Source of the DNA: Phenylobacterium sp.
Lineage (GTDB): Bacteria; Pseudomonadota; Alphaproteobacteria; Caulobacterales; Caulobacteraceae
DNA length: 42,872 nucleotides
Reading direction: 5' to 3'
Assembly (NCBI GenBank): GCA_020402585.1
Contig: JADBZH010000112.1
Coordinates: forward strand, 1 to 42,872
Shown: positions 16,368-24,770 of the stretch, piece after piece
Layout of the letters: each line of letters starts with the position of its first letter
Position numbering within the stretch: the first letter of the stretch is position 1
Notes under the pieces: generated by a model
Database searches by the model: none
What the model was told of the DNA's origin: nothing
The model's input: the letters and a program-made list of their open reading frames with translations, nothing else
Made by a program: the position numbers and the translations under genes

Positions 16368-17858
16368 ATGTCCAAAAACTCGGCCAGCGAGATCGAGGCG
16401 GACGGCGGGCCGGGCGAAGGCGGGGGGCTGGGCGCGTTCGGGCGCAGGCTGGGGCTCGTGCTGGGACCGGCGATTGCGGCCGGACTTCAATTGCTGGGGG
16501 CGCCGGAAGGCCTGTCTGTCCAGGCCTGGTGGGTCGTCTCGATCATGGCCCTGATGCTGGTCTGGTGGGTGACGGAGGCGGTCCCGATCGCCGCCACCGC
16601 CCTGATCCCTCTCATCGCCTTGCCGTTGACCGGGGCGGCGAACACCGCCGATGCCGCAAAGCCCTATGCCGACCCGATCCTCTTTCTGTTCATCGGGGGC
16701 TTCATGCTGGCGGCCGCCATCGAGCGCTGGGGTCTGCACGCCAGGATCGCCCTGACGGTGGCCGGCGCCGTGGGCGCCCGTCCCGCGGCCCTGGTTGCGG
16801 GCTTCATCCTGGCGGCGGGGTTGCTGTCCCTGTGGATCTCCAACACGGCTACCGCCTTGATGCTGACGCCCATAGCCGTCGCCGTCGCCGGCGCCATGGC
16901 CGACAACGGCCACAAGGATCCCCGCCTGGGCGCTGCGCTTGTGCTGGGGGTGGCCTATGCGGCGTCCATCGGCGGCATGGGCACGCCCGTAGGGTCTCCG
17001 ACGAACGTGATCGCCATGGCGTTCCTGAATGACCGCGGGGTGGACCTCTCCTTCGTCCAGTGGATGATGCTCGGCGTTCCGGTGGTCGCCATTCTGCTTC
17101 CCGTCCTGTGGTTCATCGTCAGCCGGGGCCTGGTGGCCGCGACCCCTGATGATGTGGCCCGGGGGCGTGGAGTCTTGCGGCGCGCCCGCGAAGCGCTCGG
17201 TCCGGCCAGCCCCGCGGAGCGTCGGGTTCTGGCCGTCTTCGTCGTCGTCGCCTGCGCCTGGATACTGCGCGAGCTTGTGCTGGTGAAGATTCCCGGCCTG
17301 GAACGGCTGACCGATATGGGGATCGCCATCGCCGGCGCGCTCGCCCTTTTCCTCCTGCCCTCCGGTGATCCCAAACGCCCCCGACTGCTGGACTGGTCCA
17401 GCGCCGAGCGCATTCCCTGGGGCATCGTCATCCTGTTCGGCGGCGGGCTGTCGATTGCAGCCGCCATGGACAGCACCGGCCTGTCCGAGTGGCTGGGCCT
17501 GGCGATGCAGGGCCTGCAGGGCTATGAGCCCCTGATCATCCTGGTCGTGTTGTTGCTGATCACCCTGATCGCGACAGAGATGATGTCGAACGTGGCGACC
17601 CTGACGGCCATGCTGCCCATTGTCGCCGCCCTGGCCGTCGCACTGGGGATCAATCCGTTGCTGCTGGTCTTCCCCGTGACCCTGACGGCCAGTCTGGGCT
17701 TCATGCTGCCGATCGCCACGGCTCCCAACGCCATTGCCTTCGCGACCGGCCTGCCGTCGCTTCGAACCATGTTGTGGGCAGGGTTCTTCCTCAATCTGGC
17801 GGGCATAGCGGCGATCATGGCGGTGAACGCCCTGCTGGCGGAGACGATCCTGGGGTGA
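16368..17858 (+). CDS. DASS family (SLC13-type) carboxylate:sodium symporter
   Basis: This 496-residue membrane protein has about eleven helices and the two internally repeated DASS sodium/substrate motifs. The first is SNTATALMLTPIA with GGMGTPVGSPTNVIAMAF; the second is MSNVATLTAMLPI with SLGFMLPIATAPNAIAFATG. SLC13/DASS proteins import di- and tricarboxylates such as succinate, malate and citrate with sodium. The ATG at 16368 is preferred to the ATG at 16299, which lies inside the palindrome, because a G-rich ribosome site is at 16357-16362 and the duplicated remnant at 10645 preserves exactly this start. The stretch 31-60 begins with a soluble, acidic tail. The gene is convergent with the MFS gene, separated by a large hairpin. 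Confidence 0.93.
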   Translation: MSKNSASEIEADGGPGEGGGLGAFGRRLGLVLGPAIAAGLQLLGAPEGLSVQAWWVVSIMALMLVWWVTEAVPIAATALIPLIALPLTGAANTADAAKPYADPILFLFIGGFMLAAAIERWGLHARIALTVAGAVGARPAALVAGFILAAGLLSLWISNTATALMLTPIAVAVAGAMADNGHKDPRLGAALVLGVAYAASIGGMGTPVGSPTNVIAMAFLNDRGVDLSFVQWMMLGVPVVAILLPVLWFIVSRGLVAATPDDVARGRGVLRRAREALGPASPAERRVLAVFVVVACAWILRELVLVKIPGLERLTDMGIAIAGALALFLLPSGDPKRPRLLDWSSAERIPWGIVILFGGGLSIAAAMDSTGLSEWLGLAMQGLQGYEPLIILVVLLLITLIATEMMSNVATLTAMLPIVAALAVALGINPLLLVFPVTLTASLGFMLPIATAPNAIAFATGLPSLRTMLWAGFFLNLAGIAAIMAVNALLAETILG

Positions 17859-17866
17859 TCAGGCGC

Positions 17867-17913
17867 GGAGAGGGCGTCCGCGCCGCGGCGCCGGCGCGGG
17901 CGTCACCCTCTCC
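17867..17913. terminator. Large hairpin between convergent transporter genes
   Basis: GGAGAGGG (17867-17874) pairs with CCCTCTCC (17906-17913), and further GC-rich pairing (CCGCGCC with GGCGCGG) continues inward. It sits between two convergent stops. No T-run follows on either strand, so it may be a weak or factor-assisted terminator. Confidence 0.5.
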
Positions 17914-17914
17914 C

Positions 17915-19384
17915 TCACCCCCGCCCTTTCGGGCCGAGGTCAACGCCGGTGAGGGCTTCGGCCGCGGCGCCCGGGTCGGTCTCGCTGACATCGAGAAGGT
18001 CGAGCTTGCGGCGGATCTCGGCGTGGCGCTCGGCGGTCAGCTTGTAGCCGAGGAAGCAGGCGCCGGCGGCCATCACGAAGATGATCGGGCCGACGATGTA
18101 GGCCAGCTCCAGACCGCGGATCGCTTCGGGCGTGTTGGTGACCCCGGCGCCGACCCGGTATCCCACCAGCGCCAGGACGTTGAAGGTCAGGAAGATCGCG
18201 CCGGCTGTGGCCAGTTTCGCCGTGGCGGTCAGGCCGGCATAGATCAGGCCCATCCACTCCCGGCCGCTGTCGAGCCGGAGCTCGTCGGCGATGTCGGCCG
18301 CGATCGCCCGCATCATGACCGTGAAGCCCGCCGCCATGGCGCCGACCACGAACATCAGCACGGAGAAAATCGGGAAGTCCCCCTTGGGCAGGAAGGGCAG
18401 ACACATCAGGCCGACGGAATAGACGGTGGTCGTCACCAGGAAGGCGATGTGCTTGCTGATCTTGTTCGCCAGCCAGGCCGCCAGGGGCGCGCCGGCGAAC
18501 CCGGCCGCCACATAGATCAGCAGCAGCAGGTTGGCGGCGGCGGTGTCAAATCCCCGGCTGTCCTTGAAGTAGAACAGGTAGAGCGCGGCCATCCAGCCCG
18601 GCCCGAGGGTGACCATGAGGTCGGCGGCCAGCAGCCGGATCACGTTCCCCCGGGTGAGCAGCTGGGCGTAGTCCTTGAGCGTGAACTGGGCGGGCCGATC
18701 CTGGGCGATGCGTTCCTGCGAGCTGAAGACCACGAGCATGCAGGTAAGCGCCGTACTGGCGATGATGAACCAGATCATGGCCTGGACGCCCTGAGCGTCC
18801 GTAAAGCCCTGCTGGCTCATGACGATGGGGATCAGCAGCACGGCCATGGCGCCGATGACGCCCAGCCCCGTGATGGCCCCGAAGATCCGGGAGCGTTCCG
18901 TGTAGGTCGGGGCCAGTCGTCCGGCCCAGGCGAGATGGGACAAAAGGACGCCGGAATAGCCGAGGTACATGACCAACAGCCACAGGCCGAGGTACAGGGG
19001 CCCATGCCCGGGGCCAGTCCTCAGCAGCATGTAGAAGCCCAGCATCAGCACCGGAGCGCCGAGCGCCATCCAGACCCGGTAGCGACCGAAGCGGGTCTTG
19101 GTCCGGTCCATCGCCAGGCCCATGGCGGTGTCGATCGGAATGTCGATGAACCGGACCAGCGCGAACACCGTGCCGACCAGGGCGAGCGACAGGCCGAGTT
19201 CAGCGGCGAAATAGCGCGGCAGGTGAACGGTGGCGGCGACGCCAAGCGCCCCGATGGGGACAGCCGCGCTGGCGAAGACCAGGGCTCGTGGCAAGGAGAT
19301 CTGACCGCCCGTAGGGCCGGACTGGGACTGCGACACCGGAACTGGACTCCCCTCAAGGTCGCGTCTTCTGAACAGACGCTTCAT
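17915..19384 (-). CDS. MFS transporter, GPH (MelB-like) type
   Basis: This 489-residue protein has twelve predicted helices. The loop MDRTKTRFGRYRVWM is the typical MelB/GPH cytoplasmic motif (D-x-T-x-T-R-x-G-R-x-R), and the conserved LAPTYTERSRIFG follows. The group exports or imports glycosides, sugars or organic solutes with a cation. The C-terminal tail (AERHAEIRRKLDLLDVSETD and the following Ala-rich end) is cytoplasmic and also occurs in two decayed copies at 10270-10490 and, in part, at 16139-16215. I choose the ATG at 19384 (MKRLFRRRD); the TTG at 19420 adds twelve residues but has no ribosome site. It converges with the DASS gene, with a large hairpin between them. Confidence 0.9.
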   Translation of the reverse strand: MKRLFRRRDLEGSPVPVSQSQSGPTGGQISLPRALVFASAAVPIGALGVAATVHLPRYFAAELGLSLALVGTVFALVRFIDIPIDTAMGLAMDRTKTRFGRYRVWMALGAPVLMLGFYMLLRTGPGHGPLYLGLWLLVMYLGYSGVLLSHLAWAGRLAPTYTERSRIFGAITGLGVIGAMAVLLIPIVMSQQGFTDAQGVQAMIWFIIASTALTCMLVVFSSQERIAQDRPAQFTLKDYAQLLTRGNVIRLLAADLMVTLGPGWMAALYLFYFKDSRGFDTAAANLLLLIYVAAGFAGAPLAAWLANKISKHIAFLVTTTVYSVGLMCLPFLPKGDFPIFSVLMFVVGAMAAGFTVMMRAIAADIADELRLDSGREWMGLIYAGLTATAKLATAGAIFLTFNVLALVGYRVGAGVTNTPEAIRGLELAYIVGPIIFVMAAGACFLGYKLTAERHAEIRRKLDLLDVSETDPGAAAEALTGVDLGPKGRG

Positions 19385-19611
19385 AGCGGGAGTTAGGCGC
19401 GAGCCGGGCCGTCGCCGCAAGGGGATTTCGATGGCCAGACTACGATGGCGGGTGGCTCAACCGCCCTGCCTCTTGCCGAAGGGCCGCATCTGAAGACATC
19501 CTGACGCCAGACCGACATCTTCAGCCTGGGGGCATGAGGTATCGGCGCCAGACCGACAAGGCGTGTCCAAGCGCAGGCAAGGACGCCCCACAGCATATTC
19601 AGGAATCCGGC

Positions 19612-20706
19612 ATGACCGACCTTGCTATGGGCCGCTACCGTATCCTGGGCGGACCGGGCTCGCCCTACTCGCTGAAGCTGCGCGCCGCGCTTCGCTGTCG
19701 TCGCCTCCCCCACGATTGGATCGTGCCGCCCGGCTATCTGGGAGAGGGCGGAGAACTGAAGGCCGCCGGCAAGGGCATGATCCCGGTGATGCAGTTGCCC
19801 GACGGGCGATACTGGGCCGACTCCTCGCCGATGATCCTGGCCCTTGAAGAGAGGCATCCGCGAGAGCGCAGCCTGCTGCCCGACGATCCCGGTGATCGAT
19901 TCCTGGCCCTGCTGGTGGAGGACTTCGCGGACGAGTGGCTGGTGCAGCCCTTGTTCGACTTCCGCTGGGACGCGGAAGCGGACCAGGACTTCTGCGCCCG
20001 CCGGCAGATGGCCGGGTGGCTGGGGGCGATGCCCAAGGCGCAGTTCGATGAGATCATCGAGCGCTTCAGGGCCCGCCAGACCGGGGTGCTTGCCCGGCTG
20101 GGCGATCGTGAGGTGAACCGGCCCCTGCTCCGGTCGACCTATTGCGAGGTGCTGGCCGCGATCGAGGCGCAGCTGGAGGTCAGCCGGTTCCTGTTTGGCG
20201 GACGCCCTTCCATTGGTGACATAGGTCTGTTCGGCCAGCTCTCCCAATGCGCGATTGATCCCAGCGCGTCGGCGATCATGCGACGCGACGCCGTGCGGAC
20301 CTTCCAGTGGGTGCAGGATCTGGACGACGCCTCCGGGATCGAGGGCGAATGGCGCGATCCCGCTGGCCCCATGGGTCCAGGTCTGGAGGGCTTGCTGGTC
20401 CTGATCGGTGAAGTGTTCCTGCCCTACATGGTCGCCAACGCCGCCGCCGTGCGGAGCGACGCGCCCAAGGTCTCGATGTCCCTGCGCGGCATGCCCTTCA
20501 TTGCGCGCACGGCACCCTATCGGTCGAACTGTCTGGGGTGGCTGAAGCTGGCCCTTTCCGACGCCTTGGCGGCGGGAGCGGGCGACCTGGAGTCCACGCT
20601 GCGGCGCCATGGATGCTGGGATGCGCTTCAACTCGAGCCCGGAGAGCGGGAAACGATCCCGCCGTTGTCGCCGGAGTTTACGGGCCGCCGCTCCGCTCTC
20701 TTCTGA
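19612..20706 (+). CDS. Glutathione S-transferase-like protein with long C-terminal domain
   Basis: This 364-residue protein opens with a thioredoxin-like GST N-terminal domain. The segment YRILGGPGSPYSLKLRAALR holds the likely active-site Ser, GKGMIPVMQLPDGRYWADSSPMILALEE holds the cis-Pro and the glutathione-binding DSS motif, and an all-helical C-terminal domain follows. It is much longer than a standard GST (about 210-230 residues) because of about 130 extra C-terminal residues. Such long forms are found in several proteobacteria without a defined substrate. The ATG at 19612 lies six bases after AGGAAT and fits the domain start; the upstream ATG at 19534 adds a basic tail with no match. 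It is probably a single gene. Confidence 0.78.
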   Translation: MTDLAMGRYRILGGPGSPYSLKLRAALRCRRLPHDWIVPPGYLGEGGELKAAGKGMIPVMQLPDGRYWADSSPMILALEERHPRERSLLPDDPGDRFLALLVEDFADEWLVQPLFDFRWDAEADQDFCARRQMAGWLGAMPKAQFDEIIERFRARQTGVLARLGDREVNRPLLRSTYCEVLAAIEAQLEVSRFLFGGRPSIGDIGLFGQLSQCAIDPSASAIMRRDAVRTFQWVQDLDDASGIEGEWRDPAGPMGPGLEGLLVLIGEVFLPYMVANAAAVRSDAPKVSMSLRGMPFIARTAPYRSNCLGWLKLALSDALAAGAGDLESTLRRHGCWDALQLEPGERETIPPLSPEFTGRRSALF

Positions 20707-20740
20707 ACTGAGGCTTCCGGCTGTCGGCGTCCGGGTCGAA

Positions 20741-20759
20741 CCCCGGCGCGCCTCCGCCA
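20741..20759 (+). other. tRNA 3'-end-like fragment
   Basis: Around 20730-20759 the sequence forms a T-arm-like hairpin (CCGGG, loop TCGAA, CCCGG) followed by GCGCCTCCGCCA, which resembles the acceptor 3' strand, discriminator G and CCA end of a serine tRNA. The matching 5' acceptor strand GGAGGCG is absent upstream and the loop lacks one T, so this is not a working tRNA. It may be chance or a remnant. Confidence 0.2.
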
Positions 20760-20838
20760 TGCGGTGGCTTCATGATGCCGCCTGTCCTATCTCTCCGCAG
20801 CGGCGTCTGCAGCGCCTGGCCTTGGAGTGAGGATGTCG

Positions 20839-21156
20839 ATGAGCTGGTTCTACCTGGTGTTGGCGGGGGTCCTGGAGATTGGCTGGCCAGTCGGGTTGAA
20901 GTGGGCGCAGTCGCCCTCGACCCGCTGGCAGGGGATCGCCGTGGCCGTCCTCTTCATGGCGGCGAGCGGTTTCTTCCTGTGGCTGGCCCAGCGCCACATC
21001 TCCATGGGCACCGCCTATGCGGTCTGGACCGGCATCGGAGCGTCAGGGACCTTCCTGGTGGGCGTGATGTTCTTCGGCGATCCTTCCTCGCTGATGCGCT
21101 ACCTGGGCGTGCTCCTCATCCTCGCCGGGGTCGTGACCCTGAAACTGGCGCACTGA
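20839..21156 (+). CDS. SMR family transporter, Gdx (guanidinium exporter) type
   Basis: This protein has 105 residues and four membrane helices. In helix 1, MSWFYLVLAGVLEIGWPVGLK places the essential Glu at position 13 and Trp at 16. In helix 3, GTAYAVWTGIGASGT carries the Gdx-subtype pattern (TAYAVWTGIGA) and not the Qac pattern (AYAIWSGVG). Gdx proteins export guanidinium in exchange for protons as antiparallel dimers. I choose the ATG at 20839, which places the Glu at 13 as in known Gdx proteins; ATG 20833 and GTG 20827 are alternatives. I see no guanidine riboswitch upstream. The gene is convergent with a TetR gene 26 bases downstream, which need not control it. Confidence 0.88.
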   Translation: MSWFYLVLAGVLEIGWPVGLKWAQSPSTRWQGIAVAVLFMAASGFFLWLAQRHISMGTAYAVWTGIGASGTFLVGVMFFGDPSSLMRYLGVLLILAGVVTLKLAH

Positions 21157-21182
21157 CGCCGCCGAGGGGCCGGCTTTGGGGG

Positions 21183-21812
21183 TCAGGCAACCCCTGGGGC
21201 GAGCAGGTAGCCGGCGAGCGCGCGCACCAGCCGGGGGTGGAGCGATGGCGGGGCGCCCTGCCCGCCGTGCGCGTCGGCCTCGACCAGGACCCGGGTAATC
21301 AGCAACAGGTCTCGGGCGACCTCCTTCGGGCTTCCGTCCGGAAAGGTGGGCAACTCGTCCCGGTGATCCTCCAGGAACTGAAGAATGGCCCCGACGAGCC
21401 GGCTCTCACTGGACGCCAGTCGGGTCCCCAGGGGCAGACGGCGTTCCTCATGGTCCAGCGCGGCTGCGTAGACCGGGTCCTGGAACTGCTGCTCGATGGC
21501 CAGCCGGGCCAGCCGGCTGAGGCCCTCGAGAAGCGGGGCGTCGGAGACGGAGGCCACCGCCGCCTCCAGAGCGACGGCGAGTCGCTCCCGCTCCTGGTCG
21601 ATCAGCGCCACCGCCAGGGCGGCCTTGTTCGGGAAGTACTGGTAGAGCGAGCCGACACTCACGCCCGCAACCTCGGCGATGCGGTTGGTGTTGAAGCCGG
21701 CCAGCGACTCCTGGGCCAGAACGCGAGCCCCTGCGGTCAGGATCGCCTGCACGGTGGCCTGGGACCGGGCCTGCTTCGGCGCCTTTCGGGCCTCCAGATG
21801 GGGTTTGTCCAT
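21183..21812 (-). CDS. TetR family transcriptional regulator
   Basis: This 209-residue regulator has an N-terminal TetR helix-turn-helix (SQATVQAILTAGARVLAQES, then FNTNRIAEVAGVSVGSLYQYFPNKAALAVALI), which includes the typical SVGSLYQYFPNK recognition helix. The rest is a helical ligand-binding domain that gives no clue to the effector. I take the ATG at 21812 (MDKPH) as the start; the GTG at 21851 adds thirteen residues but would place coding sequence over a dyad that looks like the operator. Neither start has a good ribosome site, so the choice is uncertain. The neighbours are the Gdx gene (convergent) and the DUF962 gene (divergent); the latter is the more likely second target because the dyad is between them. 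Confidence 0.88.
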   Translation of the reverse strand: MDKPHLEARKAPKQARSQATVQAILTAGARVLAQESLAGFNTNRIAEVAGVSVGSLYQYFPNKAALAVALIDQERERLAVALEAAVASVSDAPLLEGLSRLARLAIEQQFQDPVYAAALDHEERRLPLGTRLASSESRLVGAILQFLEDHRDELPTFPDGSPKEVARDLLLITRVLVEADAHGGQGAPPSLHPRLVRALAGYLLAPGVA

Positions 21813-21836
21813 GGCGGAGAATGCGAGTCCTTTACG

Positions 21837-21858
21837 CGAGTAATTGCTCACATACTCG
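21837..21858. promoter_or_regulatory. Candidate TetR operator
   Basis: CGAGTA (21837-21842) and TACTCG (21853-21858) form a perfect 6-bp inverted repeat with a 10-base spacer, directly upstream of the TetR start and in the region that separates it from the divergent DUF962 gene. This size and place suit autoregulation by a TetR dimer. Confidence 0.4.
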
Positions 21859-21946
21859 GAAAGCCGTCCGGAGCCAAGACGGGGCGCCCCGGGAACCCTG
21901 CGCCCCTTCTTCCGGCCGGCATGACCCAGATGATTGGAGCGAACCC

Positions 21947-22342
21947 ATGACGGACTCCCCCAAGGCCTTCTCGACCTTCTATCGCGACGTCTATCTTCCC
22001 GAGCACCGGCAGCCCCTCAACGTCGCCCTGCACATCTTCGGCACGCTGGCCGGCCTGGCCTGGGTCGCCGCGACGCTGGCGGCGCCCGGCTTCTGGAAGC
22101 TGGCGGTCCTGCTCTTTCCGGTGATCCACGGCGCGCCGGGCCTGATCGGACACCGCCTGGTGGAACGCAGCGAGGCGGTGGGCGACGCCCGCTGGCGCCG
22201 GAGCGACTTTCCGGCCTGGCTCTTCATCCTGGCCAACCATCGGCTCACCGCGGAGCGACTGGTCCTGACGCCGATGGCGGCCCTTGCTCGCGGGCTCCGG
22301 TCGGCGCCGGCGCGCCTTCGCCGCCGTGGAACATCGGGCTGA
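21947..22342 (+). CDS. DUF962 / Mpo1-like membrane protein
   Basis: This 131-residue protein starts with the family's conserved N-terminus: FSTFYRDVYLPEHRQPLNVALHIFGT, where the Tyr-Glu-His and the Asn-x-x-x-His pattern match Mpo1/YGL010w-like proteins. Two hydrophobic helices (about 30-48 and 50-66) and a PVIHGAPGLIGHRLVE segment follow. In yeast the family member is an iron-dependent dioxygenase acting on 2-hydroxy fatty acids. The bacterial role is not known, but conserved His residues allow a metal site. The ATG at 21947 is seven bases after GGAG. The last 18 codons recur, mutated, at 25157-25217 as the tail of a chimeric pseudogene. Confidence 0.82.
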   Translation: MTDSPKAFSTFYRDVYLPEHRQPLNVALHIFGTLAGLAWVAATLAAPGFWKLAVLLFPVIHGAPGLIGHRLVERSEAVGDARWRRSDFPAWLFILANHRLTAERLVLTPMAALARGLRSAPARLRRRGTSG

Positions 22343-22377
22343 GGCCGGGAGACCTGCGGGCGGCTCCGCCCGGAGGC

Positions 22378-23124
22378 TCAGCCCTCCCGGAGGATCCTGT
22401 AGCCCAGGGCGGGTGAGAGCCGGAGAACGGTGCGGAGCAGGCGCGTCTTGCCGACGTCGATGACCGGGCGGTTCCGGCGCATGCCCTCGACAATCTGCTC
22501 AGCGCAGGCCTCCGGGCTGAGCTTCCCGGAGCCCCTGCCCCGGGTCATGTCGGTGTCGACGAGGGGCGGAAGGGCCTCGAACACCTTCACGTTCGGCGCC
22601 CTCGCCTGTGCCTGGTAGCGAAGGGCGCGGGTATGGCTGGAGAGCCCCGCCTTCGTGGCGCAGTAAACCGGAGCCGACTGCTTGGGCGCCAGGGCCAGCC
22701 CCGAAGTGATGTTGCAGATGGCGGCCTCGCGATGACGCAACAGCACCGGCATGAGATGCAGCCCGAGGGTCACCGGGGTGATGAAGTTCAGCTGGATCTC
22801 GCGGGCGATGCGGCCTGCGGCCTCGCCGGCGTCCGGGGCGATGCAGTCGACGGTCTCCTGCGTCCCGGCGTTGTTCACGAGGACTGAGCAATCCTCGTGC
22901 GCCTCGGTGATGGCCTGGGCCAGGCGGCCCGGACCTTCGGGATCAGACAGGTCGACCTCCACGAAGGCGATCCGGGCCTGTCCCATCCTGTCGGGAAGCT
23001 CGCCGCGGCTGCGTCCCGCCGCAATGAGCGTGGCCGCGCCCCGCCGGGCGAAGGCCTCGCAGAGGGCGTAGCCAATGCCCCGCGACGCCCCGGTGATGCA
23101 GATCGTGCGTCCTTGAAAGTCCAT
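22378..23124 (-). CDS. SDR family oxidoreductase, DltE-like
   Basis: This 248-residue short-chain dehydrogenase has TGASRGIG at residues 11-18, VNNAGTQ, the catalytic Ser in CNITSGLALA and Tyr-x3-Lys in PVYCATKAGL. The C-terminus does not have the usual family GG motif and ends with LSPALGYRILREG, as in the DltE-like group that is often membrane-proximal. The substrate is unknown. It is convergent with the DUF962 gene, 35 bases apart. The last ten codons (ALGYRILREG) and the adjacent intergenic DNA recur at 25218-25290, which shows that this gene end was duplicated. Confidence 0.88.
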   Translation of the reverse strand: MDFQGRTICITGASRGIGYALCEAFARRGAATLIAAGRSRGELPDRMGQARIAFVEVDLSDPEGPGRLAQAITEAHEDCSVLVNNAGTQETVDCIAPDAGEAAGRIAREIQLNFITPVTLGLHLMPVLLRHREAAICNITSGLALAPKQSAPVYCATKAGLSSHTRALRYQAQARAPNVKVFEALPPLVDTDMTRGRGSGKLSPEACAEQIVEGMRRNRPVIDVGKTRLLRTVLRLSPALGYRILREG

Positions 23125-23309
23125 GAGTCTCTCCGTTCATTGGCAGGCGCCGAGAAAGGCCAACTCTAGCTTCCAGGCCTGGCTCCTCGAAGATAAGCGC
23201 CAGAGGGAGGAGGACCTACTGTGCCTCACCGCTGAGGCGATGTGCCTCGCCTTCATCCGCCGCGATCCGGACCTGGCGCAACGTCTGGAACTCCAGGAGA
23301 TCGCCGCCT

Positions 23310-23678
23310 TCAGTCGTCCACGACATTGGAGAAGGTCAGGCGGTTGCCGAAGGGATCCCAGACGGTGAAGTCGCGAGTTCCCCAGGGCGTATCCTCCACC
23401 TGGGGACGGGCGTGCGGGTTGCCCCGGGCCTGGAGCTCGGCGCACAGGGCGTCCACGTCCGAGGTCACGAACCGCACCGAGGCGCCCGGGCTGGCGTCGC
23501 CGTAGTGGGCGGAAAGGTGCAGGGTCAGCCCGTCCCGGCTGACCGCCAGGTAGAGGGGGGCGGTGGGCTCGAAGCGGTGCTCGAAGTCGACCTGGAAACC
23601 GAGAAAGTCGAGATAGAAGGCCCGAGCCAGCGCTTCATCAAAGATCCGCAGAACGGGGGTGGATCGCAGCAGGCTCAT
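23310..23678 (-). CDS. VOC family (glyoxalase/bleomycin-resistance-like) protein
   Basis: This 122-residue protein has the paired beta-alpha-beta-beta-beta modules of the vicinal oxygen chelate fold. Module one starts STPVLRIFDEALARAFYLDFLGF and module two has VRFVTSDVDALCAELQARG; it ends WGTRDFTVWDPFGNRLTF, which resembles the glyoxalase-like bleomycin-resistance subgroup. Such proteins bind or detoxify small molecules, with or without a metal. Few metal ligands are conserved here, so binding is as likely as catalysis. It is probably an independent gene. Confidence 0.85.
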   Translation of the reverse strand: MSLLRSTPVLRIFDEALARAFYLDFLGFQVDFEHRFEPTAPLYLAVSRDGLTLHLSAHYGDASPGASVRFVTSDVDALCAELQARGNPHARPQVEDTPWGTRDFTVWDPFGNRLTFSNVVDD

Positions 23679-23765
23679 GCAAGGGAAGCTCCGGATTGGC
23701 GTCCGCGCCTGATCCTATCACGGTGCGCCCCTCCGCCAAACACCCGCCGGAACCCCGCCCCAGCT

Positions 23766-24545
23766 TCAGGCTCCACCCTCGGGCCCCTCTCCCTCCTCTG
23801 TCCGTCTTGCGATGTAGAAGCCGTAGCCGAAGTAGGCGCCGAGCGCCTCGTAGAGACGGATCTCCCGGATCTCGGCCTCCACAATCTCGCGCGCTGCGGC
23901 CGAGGACGAGTTCGCCTCGAGGAAGGCTGCGAACCTTCCTTCCATGGGCCTGTAGAAGTTCTCGAGCCAGCAGGACTCCGGCAGCACGAAGTAGCCCAGC
24001 GGGCTGTAGCCCTGCTTCTCCAGCACCGCCATCTTCGCCGCGGCGGTGTCGACCTCGCTGTAGGCGCTCAGCCAGTGCGCCTCCAGGTCCGGTGGCCGCG
24101 TCGCTGTCAGCCAGGTCAACTCCGACACGGCGAGTATGCCGCCGGGCTTCAGGAACCTGCGCCAGGCTGCGACCCCGGCCTCAAACCCCATGTTGTAGAT
24201 GGCGCCTTCCGACCAGATGGCGTCGAGCTCACCCTCTGCAAAGGGAAGGCTTGTCATCGGGCAGGCGAGCGTCCGGACCCTGTCGCCCAGCCCCGCTGCG
24301 TCCGCCTCAGCCCGGAGCCGATCGAGAAAGGCGGGTACGAGGTCAACGGCGGTCACCTGGGCCCCGAGGCTGGCGGCCAGCACCCTTGTGGCGGCGCCAG
24401 TTCCACACCCGATGTCCGCGACCCTGAGGTCGGGCGATGGCGACAGGCCGGCGATCTGCATCGCCAACCGGGTCTGCGCCTCACCGCCGGGACCCTGGCG
24501 GGCCCCTCCCCCATGCAGTTCAGCCATCAGTCGGAGGTAATCCAT
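23766..24545 (-). CDS. SAM-dependent methyltransferase (class I)
   Basis: This 259-residue protein carries the class I SAM-binding motif VADIGCGTGAAT near residue 42, an acidic motif II (VTAVDLVPAF), and motif-post-I to III regions ending FLKPGGILAVSELTW. The C-terminal part (LGYFVLPESCWLENFYRPME) forms a substrate-binding cap, as in small-molecule methyltransferases. The target is unknown. The open frame extends far upstream, but the ATG at 24545, with a GGGG/GAAGG region just before it, gives the normal domain start. The gene diverges from the chimeric SDR remnant at 24771. Confidence 0.86.
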   Translation of the reverse strand: MDYLRLMAELHGGGARQGPGGEAQTRLAMQIAGLSPSPDLRVADIGCGTGAATRVLAASLGAQVTAVDLVPAFLDRLRAEADAAGLGDRVRTLACPMTSLPFAEGELDAIWSEGAIYNMGFEAGVAAWRRFLKPGGILAVSELTWLTATRPPDLEAHWLSAYSEVDTAAAKMAVLEKQGYSPLGYFVLPESCWLENFYRPMEGRFAAFLEANSSSAAAREIVEAEIREIRLYEALGAYFGYGFYIARRTEEGEGPEGGA

Positions 24546-24770
24546 TCCTTCAGTTCCCCACCGGAGCCTCTCAACTGGCCCTTCGAATGAGCCTGCCCGG
24601 TTCCTGAGTTCCGGCACAAGGCCCGATATGCGCCTGGGCCTGGAGAGATCGCACATGGAGGGCCGGGTCCGGCTTGCGAAGCGGACCGAACGGTTCAGAA
24701 TGCGGCCCATCTCGACCGGAAGCTTCGGCAATCCTGGCCTCGCCGGCCCTCCCAGTTGAAGGAGCGGATC

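Noticed and set aside
17774..19396. 540-codon plus-strand open frame opposite the MFS gene
   Set aside because: It has low-complexity Gln/Gly/Asp/His-rich composition, lies antisense to a clear membrane transporter, and is a typical shadow in GC-rich DNA.
20707..20838. Possible guanidine riboswitch upstream of the Gdx-type gene
   Set aside because: I could not find the paired ACGR-loop hairpins of mini-ykkC or the conserved ykkC core; only a tRNA-like hairpin is seen.
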